The position numbers and the translations under genes are program-made. A DNA stretch of 64,000 nt from positions 62,001 through 126,000 of the forward strand of contig NZ_BMMX01000007.1 in assembly GCF_014646155.1 (NCBI RefSeq), read 5' to 3'. Of the stretch, positions 34,412 through 45,754 are shown piece after piece (positions within the stretch are counted from its first letter, which is position 1; each line of letters opens with the position of its first letter). This DNA comes from Mangrovihabitans endophyticus. GTDB lineage: Bacteria; Actinomycetota; Actinomycetes; Mycobacteriales; Micromonosporaceae. The notes beneath the pieces were generated by a model. It saw only the letters and a list, made by a program, of their open reading frames with translations. It had not been told where the DNA came from and did not search any database.

Positions 34412-37150
34412 GTGGCCACGGAACGCAAGCGCCCGGTGATCAGTGACGGCCTGCCGAGCCAGCTTCCGGACATCGACCCCGAGGAAACCAGCGAGTGGGT
34501 CGAGTCGCTCGACGGAGTCATCGACGAACGCGGCGCCAAACGAGCCCGGTACGTCATGCTGCGGCTGCTCGAACGGGCCCGGGAGAAGCAGGTCGGCGTC
34601 CCGCCGCTGACCGCCACCGACTACATCAACACCATCTCGCCGGAGCGCGAGCCGTGGTTCCCCGGGGACGAGTTCGTGGAGCGGCGCATCCGGGCGTTCA
34701 TCCGGTGGAACGCGGCGATGCTCGTGCACCGGGCACAGCGCCCGGAGATCGGCGTCGGCGGCCACATCTCCACGTACGCGTCGTCGGCCTCGCTCTACGA
34801 GGTCGGCATGAACCACTTCTTCCGCGGCAAGGATCACCCCGGCGGCGGCGACCACATCTTCTTCCAGGGGCACGCCTCCCCCGGCATGTACGCCCGCGCC
34901 TACCTTGAGGGCCGGCTCGGCGAGAACCAGTTGGACGGGTTCCGCCAGGAGCTGTCGCACCCGGGCGGCGGGTTGCCGTCCTACCCGCACCCGCGCCTGA
35001 TGCCGGACTTCTGGGAGTTCCCGACGGTCAGCATGGGGCTGGGCCCGCTGAACGCGATCTACCAGGCGCGGTTCAACCGCTACCTGCACAACCGCGGCAT
35101 CAAGGACACCAGCGACCAGCACGTGTGGGCGTTCCTCGGCGACGGGGAGATGGACGAGGTGGAGTCGCTCGGCGCGATCGGCGTGGCCGCCCGCGAGGAG
35201 CTGGACAACCTCACCTTCGTCATCAACTGCAACCTGCAGCGGCTGGACGGCCCGGTGCGCGGCAACGGCAAGGTGATCCAGGAGCTGGAGGCGTTCTTCC
35301 GGGGTGCCGGCTGGAACGTGATCAAGGTGATCTGGGGCCGCGAGTGGGACCCGCTGCTCGCCGCGGACACCGACGGCGCGCTGGTCAACTTGATGAACGT
35401 CACGCCGGACGGCGATTACCAGACGTTCAAGGGCGAGTCCGGAGCGTACGTGCGGGACAACTTCTTCGGCCGCGACCCGCGCACCCGCAAGCTGGTCGAG
35501 CACATGAGCGACGACGAGGTATGGAACCTCAAGCGCGGCGGCCACGACTACCGCAAACTGTATGCGGCGTACAAGGCGGCGATGGAACACACCGGCCAGC
35601 CGACGGTGATCCTGGCCAAGACCATCAAGGGCTGGACCCTCGGGTCGCACTTCGAGGCGCGCAACGCCACGCACCAGATGAAGAAGCTGACCCTGGACGA
35701 CCTCAAGGGCTTCCGCGACCGCCTGTACCTGGACATCAGCGACAAGCAGCTAGAGGAGAACCCCTACCTGCCGCCGTATTTCCACCCCGGCGAGAAGTCC
35801 GACGAGATCCAGTACCTTCAGCAGCGGCGCCGGGAGCTGGGCGGTTATCTGCCGTCCCGACGCACCACCACCATCCCGCTGCACATCCCGGACTCGTCCG
35901 CGTTCGGCGGCGTCAAGAAGGGCTCCGGCAAGCAGAAAATCGCCACCACGATGGCGTTCGTCCGGCTGCTCAAGGACGTCATGAAGGACAAGGAGTTCGG
36001 CGCGCGCTGGGTGCCGATCATCCCGGACGAGGCCCGCACGTTCGGCATGGACTCGCTCTTCCCGACCCGCAAGATCTACTCGCCGCACGGGCAGACGTAC
36101 ACGTCGGTGGACCGGGAGCTGTTCCTGTCGTACAAGGAAGCGACGAACGGCCAGATCCTGCACGAGGGCATCAACGAGGCGGGTTCCACCGCGAGTTTCA
36201 TCGCGGCCGGCACGTCGTACGCGACGCACGGCGAACCGATGATCCCGCTGTACATCTTCTACTCCATGTTCGGCTTCCAGCGCACCGCGGACGAGCTGTG
36301 GGCGGCCTCCGACCAGATGACGCGGGGCTTCCTGCTGGGCGCGACCGCGGGCCGCACCACGCTGAACGGCGAGGGCCTGCAGCACGAGGACGGGCACTCG
36401 CTGCTCATCGCGGCGACGAATCCGGCCGTGGTGGCCTACGACCCGGCGTACGCGTTCGAGATCGCGCACATCGTGGAGAACGGCCTGCACCGGATGTACG
36501 GCGATAAGCAGGAGAACATCTACTACTACCTGACCGTCTACAACGAGCCCATCGTGCAGCCCGCCGAGCCCGCCGACGTGGACGTGGAGGGCCTGCTCAA
36601 GGGCATCTACCGATATGCTCCGGCCGCGCAGGGCGACGGACCGAAGGCGCAACTGCTGGCCTCCGGGTCGAGCATGTCGTGGGCGTTGAAGGCCCAGCAG
36701 TTGCTGGCGCAGGACTGGGGCGTGGCCGCCGACGTGTGGTCGGTGACCTCGTGGACCGAGCTGCGCCGCGACGCGGTGGAGACCGAGGAGCACAACCTGC
36801 TCCACCCGGGCGAGGAGCCGCGTACGCCGTACGTGCAGCGCAAGCTGGAGGGCACCGAGGGGCCGGTGGTGGCGGTCAGCGACTTCATGCGCGCGGTACC
36901 GGACCTGATCGCCCGGTGGGTGCCGAACGACTACACCTCGCTGGGCACCGACGGCTTCGGCATGAGCGACACCCGGCACGCGCTGCGCCGGCACTTCCAC
37001 GTGGACGCCGAGTCGGTCACCGTGGCCACGCTGCGCCAGCTCGCGCTGCGCGGCCAGGTCCCGGCACACGTGCCCGCCGAGGCGGCCAGCAAGTACGCGA
37101 TCGACGACGTCACAGCGGCGCCGGTGGGCGAAACCGGCGGAGACAGTTGA
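34412..37150 (+). CDS. aceE: Pyruvate dehydrogenase E1, homodimeric type
   Basis: 912 residues, the full length of homodimeric AceE. It converts pyruvate to the acetyl group on lipoyl E2. Clear blocks: [22 protein letters not shown], the ThDP motif [34 protein letters not shown] (split in the sequence around residues 245-275), and [17 protein letters not shown] in the C-terminal part. I chose GTG 34412 ([14 protein letters not shown]) with AGAGG 7 nt before; an upstream in-frame GTG at 34316 has no ribosome site. Followed by a strong terminator. In M. tuberculosis aceE also lies between ahpE and fabD. Confidence 0.95.
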   Translation: MATERKRPVISDGLPSQLPDIDPEETSEWVESLDGVIDERGAKRARYVMLRLLERAREKQVGVPPLTATDYINTISPEREPWFPGDEFVERRIRAFIRWNAAMLVHRAQRPEIGVGGHISTYASSASLYEVGMNHFFRGKDHPGGGDHIFFQGHASPGMYARAYLEGRLGENQLDGFRQELSHPGGGLPSYPHPRLMPDFWEFPTVSMGLGPLNAIYQARFNRYLHNRGIKDTSDQHVWAFLGDGEMDEVESLGAIGVAAREELDNLTFVINCNLQRLDGPVRGNGKVIQELEAFFRGAGWNVIKVIWGREWDPLLAADTDGALVNLMNVTPDGDYQTFKGESGAYVRDNFFGRDPRTRKLVEHMSDDEVWNLKRGGHDYRKLYAAYKAAMEHTGQPTVILAKTIKGWTLGSHFEARNATHQMKKLTLDDLKGFRDRLYLDISDKQLEENPYLPPYFHPGEKSDEIQYLQQRRRELGGYLPSRRTTTIPLHIPDSSAFGGVKKGSGKQKIATTMAFVRLLKDVMKDKEFGARWVPIIPDEARTFGMDSLFPTRKIYSPHGQTYTSVDRELFLSYKEATNGQILHEGINEAGSTASFIAAGTSYATHGEPMIPLYIFYSMFGFQRTADELWAASDQMTRGFLLGATAGRTTLNGEGLQHEDGHSLLIAATNPAVVAYDPAYAFEIAHIVENGLHRMYGDKQENIYYYLTVYNEPIVQPAEPADVDVEGLLKGIYRYAPAAQGDGPKAQLLASGSSMSWALKAQQLLAQDWGVAADVWSVTSWTELRRDAVETEEHNLLHPGEEPRTPYVQRKLEGTEGPVVAVSDFMRAVPDLIARWVPNDYTSLGTDGFGMSDTRHALRRHFHVDAESVTVATLRQLALRGQVPAHVPAEAASKYAIDDVTAAPVGETGGDS

Positions 37151-37170
37151 GCAGCCGGTGAACTCCTGAC

Positions 37171-37201
37171 GGGGGTGTGCCCATTTTCCGGGCACACCCC
37201 C
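37171..37201 (+). terminator. Strong terminator after aceE
   Basis: GGGGGTGTGCCC and GGGCACACCCCC pair perfectly (12 bp) around a T-rich 7-nt loop, 20 bp after the aceE stop codon. Confidence 0.85.
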
Positions 37202-37235
37202 TCAGCTTTCGGACATCGCGGCCGAACAGCAGGAC

Positions 37236-39365
37236 ATGGGTGTGCTGCGTCCGCAAATGGTCCACAAACTTCTGGCCCTCGGCCTCGGCGGAGTGCTCGG
37301 CACCGCCGCCGTGCTGTTCACCGTCGGCGCCTGGCAGAGCGGCGCCTTCGCGGACCGGACCGCCGTCGAGGTGTCCCACCTGACCGAGGAGGCGCTCGAC
37401 GACGCCTCGCGGGACATCACGTCCCTGGTCAGCACGGTCGGCGGGGAAATCCAGGACGGCGTCAACCGGGACATGAACAGCGCGCATGAGGTGCTGCGCC
37501 AGCAGGGCGGCATCCGGCTCGCGAACGGCACCGCGCGGTGGAGCGCGGTCAACCAGTACACCAAGGACGCGAAGACCGTACGGCTGCCGCGGATGACCGT
37601 CGGCGGCAAATGGCTCGGCCAGATCACCACCTTCGGAACCCGTGCGCCGTACGTCGACGACGTGCAGGACGTGGTCGGCGGCACGGTCACCGTCTTCCAG
37701 CGCATGAACGAGGCGGGCGACCTGCTGCGGGTGTCCACGAACGTACGGAAGACGGACGGAAAGCGGGCCGTCGGCACCTACATCCCGGCGAAGAACCCGG
37801 ACGGCACCCCCAACCCGGTCGCCACCTCTATCAAGGAGGGCAAGCCGTACCGCGGCGTGGCCTTCGTGGTGGACGACTGGTACATCACCGCCTATGACCC
37901 GGTGAAGGACTCCTCCGGAAAGATCGTCGGCGCCGTCTATGTCGGAGTGAAGCAGGTCGACGCCCTGGAGAACCTCACCGCGGCGATCGCCAAGCGCAAC
38001 GTGCACGAGAACGGCTCGGTCACCGTCTACAGCGCCGCCGCGGCGGACGCCGGACGGGTCATCGCCTCCAGCCTCCCCGACCAGGTGGGCGAGACCCAGT
38101 TGGACGCCACCGACGCGAACGGCGCCAAGTACGTCGAGCAGATCGTCGCCGAGGCGCCGAAGCTCGGTGCGGGCGAAAGCTGGGAGGGAACCTACAAGCT
38201 GCCCGGCGCCTCCGGCGCCCCGGCCGGGGCGACGACCGCCGAGGTCACCTACTACGCGCCCTACAAATGGGCGATCTCGGTGGACGGCTACGACGCCGAC
38301 ACCGCCGGTGCGGCCGACGCGGTCCGGGAGGGCCGCCGGAACATGCTCGTCGCCTTCCTCGTCGCCGCGGTGCTGCTCGCGGTGCTCGGCGGGATCGTAG
38401 CCACATGGCAGGCACGCCACATCGCCGCCCGGCTGCGCCGGCTCACCAGCGGGCTGGCCCGGCTCGCCAAGCGTGACCTGACGGTCGCCGTCACCGACCA
38501 GGGACGGGACGAAATCGCCCAGGCGGGCGAGGCGCTGAACTCCGCGGCGACGGAGCTGCGGGAACTGATGGCCGAGGTGACCACGGCCTCGCGTGCCGTG
38601 TCCGAGTCGGCGGGCATCGTTGCCTCCTCCGGCAGCGAACTGACCGGCACCGCGGCGGACGCCTCGGGCCGTGCGGACGTCGCCAGCCGCGCCGCCGAAG
38701 GCATCAACCAGGTGGTGCAGACCGTCGCGGCCGGGGCCGAGGAGATGGGCGCGTCGATCGGCGAGATCTCCAGCAACGCGCAGGACGCGGCCGCGGCCGG
38801 CAGCGAGGGCGTCGGACTGACCAACACCGCGTCCGGCGTCATCGACGAACTGCGCACCTCCACCGCCAAGATCGCCGACGTGGTGCGGCTGATCGCCAGC
38901 ATCGCCGAGCAGACGAACCTGCTGGCCCTCAACGCGACAATCGAGGCGGCCCGCGCGGGCGACGCCGGCAAGGGGTTCGCGGTGGTCGCCGGCGAGGTCA
39001 AGGACCTGGCTCAGGAGACCGCCAAGGCAACCGACGACGTCACCGCGCGGGTGGCCGCGATCGAGGGCGACACGGCCCGCGCGGTGGAGGCCATCAACGC
39101 GATCACGTCCACCATCGGCAAGGTCAACGACTATCAGAACGCGATCGCCGCGGCGGTGGAAGAGCAGGCGGCGACCACCGCTGAGATGGCGCGCAACATC
39201 AGCGAGGTGGCGTCGGGCAGCGAGGACATCGCCACCGGCATCGGGGCGGTCAGCAACGCGGTGAACAGCACCCGCAACGCGGTGGACGCCTCCCACCAGG
39301 CGGCGGGCGAACTCAACGCCACCGCCCGGCGGCTGACCGAACTGGTGGGCCGGTTCACGGTGTGA
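37236..39365 (+). CDS. Methyl-accepting chemotaxis protein with extracellular Cache domain
   Basis: 709 residues. Membrane helix 1 at about 10-32, an extracellular Cache-type sensor at about 40-355 ([28 protein letters not shown]), membrane helix 2 at 367-390, HAMP at about 391-445, and the signalling domain with the conserved hairpin tip [20 protein letters not shown] and [15 protein letters not shown]. It should sense an outside ligand and drive the CheA kinase. No che or flagellar genes are adjacent, so it is an orphan receptor. Its presence suggests a motile stage such as zoospores. ATG 37236. The last 11 bp overlap the 3' end of the convergent ArsR gene. Confidence 0.93.
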   Translation: MGVLRPQMVHKLLALGLGGVLGTAAVLFTVGAWQSGAFADRTAVEVSHLTEEALDDASRDITSLVSTVGGEIQDGVNRDMNSAHEVLRQQGGIRLANGTARWSAVNQYTKDAKTVRLPRMTVGGKWLGQITTFGTRAPYVDDVQDVVGGTVTVFQRMNEAGDLLRVSTNVRKTDGKRAVGTYIPAKNPDGTPNPVATSIKEGKPYRGVAFVVDDWYITAYDPVKDSSGKIVGAVYVGVKQVDALENLTAAIAKRNVHENGSVTVYSAAAADAGRVIASSLPDQVGETQLDATDANGAKYVEQIVAEAPKLGAGESWEGTYKLPGASGAPAGATTAEVTYYAPYKWAISVDGYDADTAGAADAVREGRRNMLVAFLVAAVLLAVLGGIVATWQARHIAARLRRLTSGLARLAKRDLTVAVTDQGRDEIAQAGEALNSAATELRELMAEVTTASRAVSESAGIVASSGSELTGTAADASGRADVASRAAEGINQVVQTVAAGAEEMGASIGEISSNAQDAAAAGSEGVGLTNTASGVIDELRTSTAKIADVVRLIASIAEQTNLLALNATIEAARAGDAGKGFAVVAGEVKDLAQETAKATDDVTARVAAIEGDTARAVEAINAITSTIGKVNDYQNAIAAAVEEQAATTAEMARNISEVASGSEDIATGIGAVSNAVNSTRNAVDASHQAAGELNATARRLTELVGRFTV

Positions 39366-39738
39366 TCGTTTCCGTCGGCGCGGGGGCGTCGGCGGCCGGC
39401 GCTTCCGCGCCGGTCGCCGGCGCCCCCGCCTCGATGAGCGCCTCCAGCTCGTCGTAGCTGGACTCCCAGAAACGCCGGTAGCGACCCACCCAGTCGGACG
39501 CTTCGCGCAGCGCGCCGCCCTCCAGCCGGCACGGCCGCCATTGGGCATCCCGGCCGCGCGAGATCAGGCCGGCCCGTTCCAAGACCTTCAGATGCTTGGA
39601 GATGGCCGGCAGCGTCATGTCGAAGGGCGACGCCAACTCGTTGACGGTCGTCTCCCCGTCAGCCAGGCGCGCCAGGATGGCCCGGCGTGTCGGGTCGGCG
39701 AGCGCGCCGAAGATCAGGCTCAGATGGTCGGCCGCCAC
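39355..39738 (-). CDS. ArsR-family winged-helix repressor
   Basis: 127 residues. [22 protein letters not shown], then [28 protein letters not shown] (recognition helix) and a C-terminal [15 protein letters not shown] helix plus an Ala/Pro tail. No Cys metal sites. GTG 39738 lies 4 bp after the DHFR-like gene stop, so both are in one operon, a common repressor-enzyme pair in actinobacteria. The 3' end runs 11 bp into the chemoreceptor gene on the other strand. Confidence 0.87.
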   Translation of the reverse strand: MAADHLSLIFGALADPTRRAILARLADGETTVNELASPFDMTLPAISKHLKVLERAGLISRGRDAQWRPCRLEGGALREASDWVGRYRRFWESSYDELEALIEAGAPATGAEAPAADAPAPTETITP

Positions 39739-39742
39739 CGTC

Positions 39743-40276
39743 TCAGGCCGGCACGTACGTGACAACCTGGACGCCCGTCTTCGTGGTCCAGGACTTGGTG
39801 TGGCTCAGCGCGATCTTGGTACCGTCATGCCACAGTTTGCGCCCCTCGCCGAGCACCACCGGATAGATCATGATCCGGTATTCGTCGACCAGGTTGTGTT
39901 TCGTCAGGTGGTTCAGCAGGGCGGCGCTGCCGTTCAGGAGCAGGTTCGCCGGCCCTTCCTTCAGCTCCGCCACCGCCGCGGCGATGTCGCCGGGCAGGAA
40001 CGAGGCGTTCCATTCGGGCTCGTTGAGCGTCGTGGTCGCCACGTGCTTGCCCATCGAATTCATCTTCTTGCCGAAGTCCCCCGTCTGCGCCTCCATGCTC
40101 GGCCAGGCGGCCTTGAAGCCCTCATAGGTCTTGCGCCCGAGCAACAGCGCGTCGGCCTCGGACAGGTTGTCGTCCTGGAAGCTGCCGAGCTCGTCATTGA
40201 AGTACGGCCCGCTCCACACCGGCTCCTCGAACACCCCGTCGAGCGACACGTACTCCACGGCGACCAGCTTGCCCAT
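39743..40276 (-). CDS. Dihydrofolate-reductase-like (RibD C-terminal family) protein
   Basis: 177 residues of the DHFR/RibD-C fold: GKLVAVEYVSLDGVFEEP, DALLLGRKTYEGF (NADPH-site pattern LLGR-x-TY), LLLNGSAALLNHLTKHNLVDEY and MIYPVVLGEGRKLW. It probably is an NADPH-dependent reductase of unknown substrate (YyaP-like). GGGAGGG precedes ATG 40276. First gene of an operon with the ArsR repressor; the TTAGCC...GGTTAA palindrome lies 15 bp upstream. Confidence 0.88.
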   Translation of the reverse strand: MGKLVAVEYVSLDGVFEEPVWSGPYFNDELGSFQDDNLSEADALLLGRKTYEGFKAAWPSMEAQTGDFGKKMNSMGKHVATTTLNEPEWNASFLPGDIAAAVAELKEGPANLLLNGSAALLNHLTKHNLVDEYRIMIYPVVLGEGRKLWHDGTKIALSHTKSWTTKTGVQVVTYVPA

Positions 40277-40290
40277 CGCACCCTCCCCAC

Positions 40291-40306
40291 TTAGCCGTCT
40301 GGTTAA
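40291..40306. promoter_or_regulatory. Candidate ArsR operator upstream of the DHFR-like operon
   Basis: TTAGCC-GTCT-GGTTAA, 6-bp arms with one mismatch. The TTAACC-n4-GGTTAA pattern is common for ArsR autorepressor sites. A nearby AT-rich stretch (TTAATTAGCTGATCGGTAAAC) may extend it. Confidence 0.5.
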
Positions 40307-40402
40307 TTAGCTGATCGGTAAACTATCGCCCACACGGATCGGTGTCAATCCCCTCACCCCACCCGGAGCCGCCGCCGCGCCGCCCGCGCCGCCCGCACTG
40401 CG

Positions 40403-40475
40403 GCGATCTTGAAGATTTGGTGCCCGATATGCCCCACTAAAGGGAGCCATGTCGGACCCAAAACTCCAAGATCGC
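40403..40475. repeat. REP-like inverted repeat
   Basis: Left arm GCGATCTTGAAGATTTGG (40403-40420) and right arm complement GCGATCTTGGAGTTTTGG (40458-40475) match at most positions across a 37-bp centre. The first 15 nt of the right arm sequence, GCGATCTTGGAGTTT, recur exactly at 8856-8870, so this is a dispersed element. Confidence 0.65.
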
Positions 40476-40502
40476 GCGCGAGTCGGCGCGGCTCGGCCGC
40501 AC

Positions 40503-40597
40503 GGGGAGGGGGCGGGGGCGGGAGGGGGCAGGGCGGGAGGGGCAGGGCGGGAGGGGGCGGGGGTGGGAGGGGGGTTGGGGTGGGAGGGGTGGGGTGG

Positions 40598-40609
<12 letters not shown>
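40503..40609. other. G-rich tract (C-rich 3' end in the chitinase transcript)
   Basis: About 107 bp almost without C or A on the plus strand, with irregular repeats of GGGCGGGAGGGG and GGGTGGGAGGGG. It starts after the gene-free part and overlaps the last few codons of the chitinase. The chitinase mRNA would carry a C-rich, G-poor 3' end, which is the profile of a Rho utilisation site; the plus strand could form G-quadruplexes. Confidence 0.7.
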
Positions 40610-41974
<1,365 letters not shown>

Positions 41975-42031
41975 GGGGGAACCCTTCTGTCCGGCACCGG
42001 CAGGCGCCGCGGGGATGACCGGGTCGTCGAA

Positions 42032-42052
42032 TATTAGGAAGTCTTACTAATA
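42032..42052. promoter_or_regulatory. Interrupted palindrome upstream of the chitinase-lectin gene
   Basis: TATTAG-GAAGTCTTA-CTAATA, 58 bp before the chitinase start. It resembles the TTAGGAAAG-type boxes that I recall as ROK-family (CsnR-like) operators in front of secreted glycosidase genes in actinomycetes. The AT content is far above the surroundings. Confidence 0.5.
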
Positions 42053-42115
42053 ATCGTCAATGCGGGCACGCCAGGTCCGGGGAATCCTCCTGGACGGTCG
42101 CCGTAGGCTGGGCGG

Positions 42116-43522
42116 GTGACAGTACGCGTACGCTTCGCCCCTTCTCCAACCGGAATGTTCCACGTCGGCGGCGCCCGCTCGGCCCTCCAGAACTGGATCT
42201 TCGCCAAGCAGCACGACGGTGTCTTCGTGCTGCGCATCGAGGACACCGACGCCGCCCGCAACCGTCCGGAGTGGACCGAGGGCATCCTCTCGGCGCTGGA
42301 CTGGCTCGGCATCGAGCGCGGGACGTACGAAGGCCCGTACTTCCAGTCGTCGTACGCGGCCGACCACACCGCCGCGGCCACCCGGCTGTACGGCGAGGGG
42401 CGTGCGTACTACTGCGACTGCACGCGGGACGACGTGGTGGCGCGCACCGGCAACAAGCACACCGGATACGACGGCTTCTGCCGGGATCGCGAGCTCGGGC
42501 CGGGCGAGGGACGCGCCCTGCGGTTCCGCACGCCCGACGACGGTGAGACCGTGGTCGAGGACCTGGTCCGCGGCAAGCCCACCTTCGAGAACAAGCTGAT
42601 CGAGGACTTCGTCGTCGCCCGCAGCGACGGTTCGGCGGTCTTCCTGCTCGCCAACGTCGTCGACGACCTCAGCATGCGCATCACGCACGTGATCCGCGGC
42701 GAGGAGCACCTGCCCAACTCGCCCAAACAGCAGATGCTCTGGGAGGCACTGGGTGCCACGCCGCCGGTCTGGGCGCACGTGCCGGTGATCGTGAACGAGA
42801 AGCGGCAGAAGCTGTCCAAGCGCCGGGACAAGGTGGCCCTGGAGGCGTACCGGGATGAGGGCTACCTCGCCGCCACCATGCGCAATTATCTGATGTTGCT
42901 CGGCTGGGCGCCGTCCGGCGACCGGGAGATCGTCCCGTGGTCGGTGATCGAGGACGAGTACCGCATCGCCGAGGTCAGCCACGCGCCGGCCTTCTTCGAC
43001 ATCAAGAAGCTGCGCGCGTTCAACGGCGACTACATCCGGGCGCTGTCGCCGACGGAGTTCACCGCGGTCTGCGCGCCGTGGCTGGCCGGCACCGGGACCA
43101 TCGCCGCGCCGCCGTGGGATCCGGCAGCCTTCGATCCGCAGGTGTTCGCGGCGGTCGCCCCACTGGCGCAGACCCGCATCGCGACGCTCGCCGAGATCGT
43201 TGACTACGTCGACTTCCTCTTCCTCGACCGGCCCGCCTCCGACGAGGGCGCCTGGGCCAAGGCGATGAAGGAGGGTGCCGCCGAGATCCTGGACGCCGCC
43301 GCGCGCGCGTTCGCCGACGTCGAGTCGTGGACGGCGGAACCGTTGAAGGCGGCCTTGGAGCAGGTCGGCCTGGAACGCGGGCTCAAGCTGGGCAAGACCC
43401 AGGCACCGGTACGCGTGGCGGTGACCGGACGTACGGTTGGCCTGCCGCTCTTCGAGTCCCTGGAGGTGCTCGGCCGCGACCGGACACTGGCCCGGATTGC
43501 CGCCGCCCGAGCCCAGCTTTAA
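42116..43522 (+). CDS. gltX: Glutamyl-tRNA synthetase
   Basis: 468 residues, class I aminoacyl-tRNA synthetase that charges tRNA with glutamate. The HIGH motif is [12 protein letters not shown] (around residues 8-19) and the KMSKS motif is KLSKRRD (around 240), as in bacterial GluRS. It has the stem-contact and anticodon-binding domains, ending at about 468 with no extra domain. In many actinobacteria GluRS also mischarges tRNA-Gln, with correction by GatCAB; that is not visible here. A TAGGCT box lies 6 nt before the GTG, so a leaderless start is likely. Confidence 0.96.
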   Translation: MTVRVRFAPSPTGMFHVGGARSALQNWIFAKQHDGVFVLRIEDTDAARNRPEWTEGILSALDWLGIERGTYEGPYFQSSYAADHTAAATRLYGEGRAYYCDCTRDDVVARTGNKHTGYDGFCRDRELGPGEGRALRFRTPDDGETVVEDLVRGKPTFENKLIEDFVVARSDGSAVFLLANVVDDLSMRITHVIRGEEHLPNSPKQQMLWEALGATPPVWAHVPVIVNEKRQKLSKRRDKVALEAYRDEGYLAATMRNYLMLLGWAPSGDREIVPWSVIEDEYRIAEVSHAPAFFDIKKLRAFNGDYIRALSPTEFTAVCAPWLAGTGTIAAPPWDPAAFDPQVFAAVAPLAQTRIATLAEIVDYVDFLFLDRPASDEGAWAKAMKEGAAEILDAAARAFADVESWTAEPLKAALEQVGLERGLKLGKTQAPVRVAVTGRTVGLPLFESLEVLGRDRTLARIAAARAQL

Positions 43523-43804
43523 CGCGATTGCAACCATCCGGTATCGATCCGGCGTCATACCGGTATGACTATGCGCGGCCCGGGTGATCGAGCAGGTTAT
43601 GCGTCGCCCGGGCTGGGTAGTATCCCGTCATCGATCAATGACCGTCGCCTCATGCAGCGCGAATCTCCGAACGTACGGCGCAGATCACAGATAGCAACAA
43701 ATTGCTTGCTCTCCGGATGCGCCACTGGGGATCCGCAGGGGACGCTGACGAGGCGGCAGTGGAATTTCAGCCGTGTCCAACCAACGGGGCGGGGAGGCCG
43801 GACG

Positions 43805-44467
43805 GTGGTTCGAGGGGCATTCACACGCATCATGGCGACGGTTGGCGCGTTCGCCGTCGCCACGGTCGTGGCGGTCGGCGTCATGCCGGCCAGCGCGCAT
43901 GCCGCGCCGAAGAAACCCACTCCCTCCGCAGTGAAGATCGCCAGCAAGGAACTCGGCGACAGCCCGATCGTGGTGCAGAAATCGGCGAAGGCGGCACTGT
44001 TCGGCCGCCTGCTGAGCGAGGTCAACTGGCTGGCCACGGCCAAGCCGCAGACCAGCGCTCCCGAGGAGGACAAGCTCGGGCCGAAATACACCATGACCGT
44101 GCTGATCAAGGACAAGGCGCAGCAGGTCTATGACCTCTACCCGCTGGCCAGCGGCGGGCCGCGGGCACACCGCCCGGCCAAGCAGCCCGCCGGGAAGAAG
44201 ACCGACGGGTGGTTCTACGGCCGGCTCACCATGTCCGAGTCGCTGCGGATCGCGGGCGCACCGTTGGCCGAGAAGGCCGACGTCACCAGTGGCGGCATCG
44301 GCGGCGGCATCGGTGAAGAGGTCACCACCCAGGACATCGACCCGATGGCGACCGCCCGCGGCGTGTTCGACGACATGCGACGGCTGTTCCTGCTCAACGG
44401 CGCGGTCCTCGGGGTGATCCTGCTCGGCCTCGCGGGCATCGCCTTCCTGATCCGCCGCCGGGTCTGA
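43805..44467 (+). CDS. Unknown secreted protein with C-terminal membrane anchor
   Basis: About 220 residues. A signal peptide (residues 1-36, ending SAHA) and a C-terminal hydrophobic helix plus RRRV (LNGAVLGVILLGLAGIAFLI) make it a type I membrane protein, exposed outside. The middle is charged, with PKYTMTVLIKDKAQQVYDLYPLASGGPRAHRP; no domain is recognised. GTG 43805 follows GGGAGG. The upstream region (43523-43804, 282 bp) contains a short inverted repeat CCGGTAT/ATACCGG at 43538-43563 just past gltX, which could be a terminator, and no gene. It converges on the sigma-partner gene with 18 bp between. Confidence 0.68.
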   Translation: MVRGAFTRIMATVGAFAVATVVAVGVMPASAHAAPKKPTPSAVKIASKELGDSPIVVQKSAKAALFGRLLSEVNWLATAKPQTSAPEEDKLGPKYTMTVLIKDKAQQVYDLYPLASGGPRAHRPAKQPAGKKTDGWFYGRLTMSESLRIAGAPLAEKADVTSGGIGGGIGEEVTTQDIDPMATARGVFDDMRRLFLLNGAVLGVILLGLAGIAFLIRRRV

Positions 44468-44485
44468 CGCTGCAGATCCTGGCTG

Positions 44486-45250
44486 TCAGTCGTCGACCGG
44501 AGCCGGCACCGGCACCCGCACCCGCAGGACCGGGCACACCGGATCGGGTCCGTTGCACTGCTCTCCCCCGTCGAACGCCGCCGCCACGGTGCCCGCCGTC
44601 GCCACCTCGGTCGCTTGCGCGCCGGTCAGCGGTGGGCGTCCAGCGGCGGCGCTCCCGGTGCCCCGCTCCCCCGTGGCCAGCACCACGATCGTCCGGCCGT
44701 CCGCCCGCCGACGCGCGATCACCTCGTTGACCTGCCAATCCACGTCGCTGTCGAAGGCGTACCGGACGAAGTCGACGCCGTCGCGGTGCTCCGGCCGCGC
44801 GCAGGCGCCCGCATCGGCGAGCACTGGGAAGCACAGGTCGTCCGGTGCGTCGTAGACGCTGACCTCGATCAGCCCGCGGGACCGGCCGTCCGTGCCGACC
44901 GTCAGATACTGCCGCCAGCCGGCACCCCGGCTCGGATGCCGCGGCAGCACCATCAGGTCGTCCCCGACCACCGGGCGAAGGGCGGCGAGCACCTGGTCCG
45001 GCGGTTCCGCCGACCCGCTGGCCGCCGGGTCGGCGCCCGGTGTGCCCGCGGCGGACCGGGGGATCACCAGCGTGGCGACGCCGTAGCCGACCGCGACCAC
45101 CACCGCGGCCGAGGCCAGTCCGGCGGAGATGACCGCTCGGATCTTGCGGCGGCGCATCTCGTCCGCACGGCGGTAGACGGCGTCGACCGCCCCGTCGGCG
45201 CCGGGTTCGCCGTCGAAGACGTCGTCGAGGACGCGGCCGAGCTCGATCAT
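44486..45250 (-). CDS. Membrane protein encoded with an ECF sigma factor (possible anti-sigma)
   Basis: 254 residues. A cytoplasmic N-terminus of about 38 residues (DAVYRRADEMRRRKIRA), one membrane helix (VISAGLASAAVVVAVGYGVATLVI, about 40-62), and an extracellular domain with a few Cys residues (DLCFPVLADAGACARP and GEQCNGPDPVCPV). No classic zinc anti-sigma motif (H-x3-C-x2-C) is present, so a role as anti-sigma factor is only suggested by position. The start ATG overlaps the sigma gene stop (ATGA), so they are translated together. Confidence 0.72.
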   Translation of the reverse strand: MIELGRVLDDVFDGEPGADGAVDAVYRRADEMRRRKIRAVISAGLASAAVVVAVGYGVATLVIPRSAAGTPGADPAASGSAEPPDQVLAALRPVVGDDLMVLPRHPSRGAGWRQYLTVGTDGRSRGLIEVSVYDAPDDLCFPVLADAGACARPEHRDGVDFVRYAFDSDVDWQVNEVIARRRADGRTIVVLATGERGTGSAAAGRPPLTGAQATEVATAGTVAAAFDGGEQCNGPDPVCPVLRVRVPVPAPVDD

Positions 45251-45708
45251 CCCGATGTCGCCAGCATCGTCTCCATGGCCGCGAGACCGGCCGCTTCGTA
45301 GCGTTCGACCTGGGCGTCGTCCATGCCGAGCAGGTCCGCTGTCTCGTCCACCGCGAAGCCGTCGACATGCCGCAGCACCAGCACGGCACGACACCGGGGG
45401 GCCAGGCGGTGCAGGGCGTCGAGGATCAGCACGGTTCGCGGCTGCGCGCCGGGACAGTCCGGTGCGGCGACGAAGATGTGCTCGCGACGGCCGGGCCGGC
45501 GCCGGAACGCGGCCATCAGCTCGCCGAAGGCGTACGCGTCGGGATCCGCGACGACGCCGCGCTGGCTGTCGGTGATCAGCCTCGCCAGAGTGTCCCGGGC
45601 CAGTTCGTCGGCCTGGGACCAGTCCCCGCCCATGAGGAACGCCGAGCGGCGCAGGCGTGGGTACCTCTTCGTGACGAACTCGCGCAGAGCTTCGTCGTCG
45701 CTGTCCAT
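45247..45708 (-). CDS. Short ECF sigma factor, SigE-like family
   Basis: 153 residues. Region 2 has EFVTKRYPRLRRSAFLMGGDWSQADELARDTLARL, written here in parts: RRSAFLMGGDW and ADELARDTL; region 4 has LHRLAPRCRAVLVLRHVDGFAVDETADLLG and DDAQVERYEAAG. This is the SigE-like ECF pattern common in actinobacteria. It is short and the linker between regions is compact. The gene is followed by a membrane partner gene with a 4-bp overlap. It should recruit RNA polymerase to a small regulon in response to an outside signal. Confidence 0.83.
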   Translation of the reverse strand: MDSDDEALREFVTKRYPRLRRSAFLMGGDWSQADELARDTLARLITDSQRGVVADPDAYAFGELMAAFRRRPGRREHIFVAAPDCPGAQPRTVLILDALHRLAPRCRAVLVLRHVDGFAVDETADLLGMDDAQVERYEAAGLAAMETMLATSG

Positions 45709-45754
45709 GCCTCCTGTTATAGGCAACAAGCGTTCACATCGGGGCAAAATGTAC

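Larger units (their letters stand above)
40277..40597. other. 321-bp intergenic region with a palindromic repeat and G-rich tract
   Basis: No gene. From left to right it holds the promoter and operator of the DHFR-like operon (40277-40330), an imperfect long palindrome at 40403-40475, and an extremely G-rich tract at 40503-40609 that runs into the end of the chitinase gene. Confidence 0.75.
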
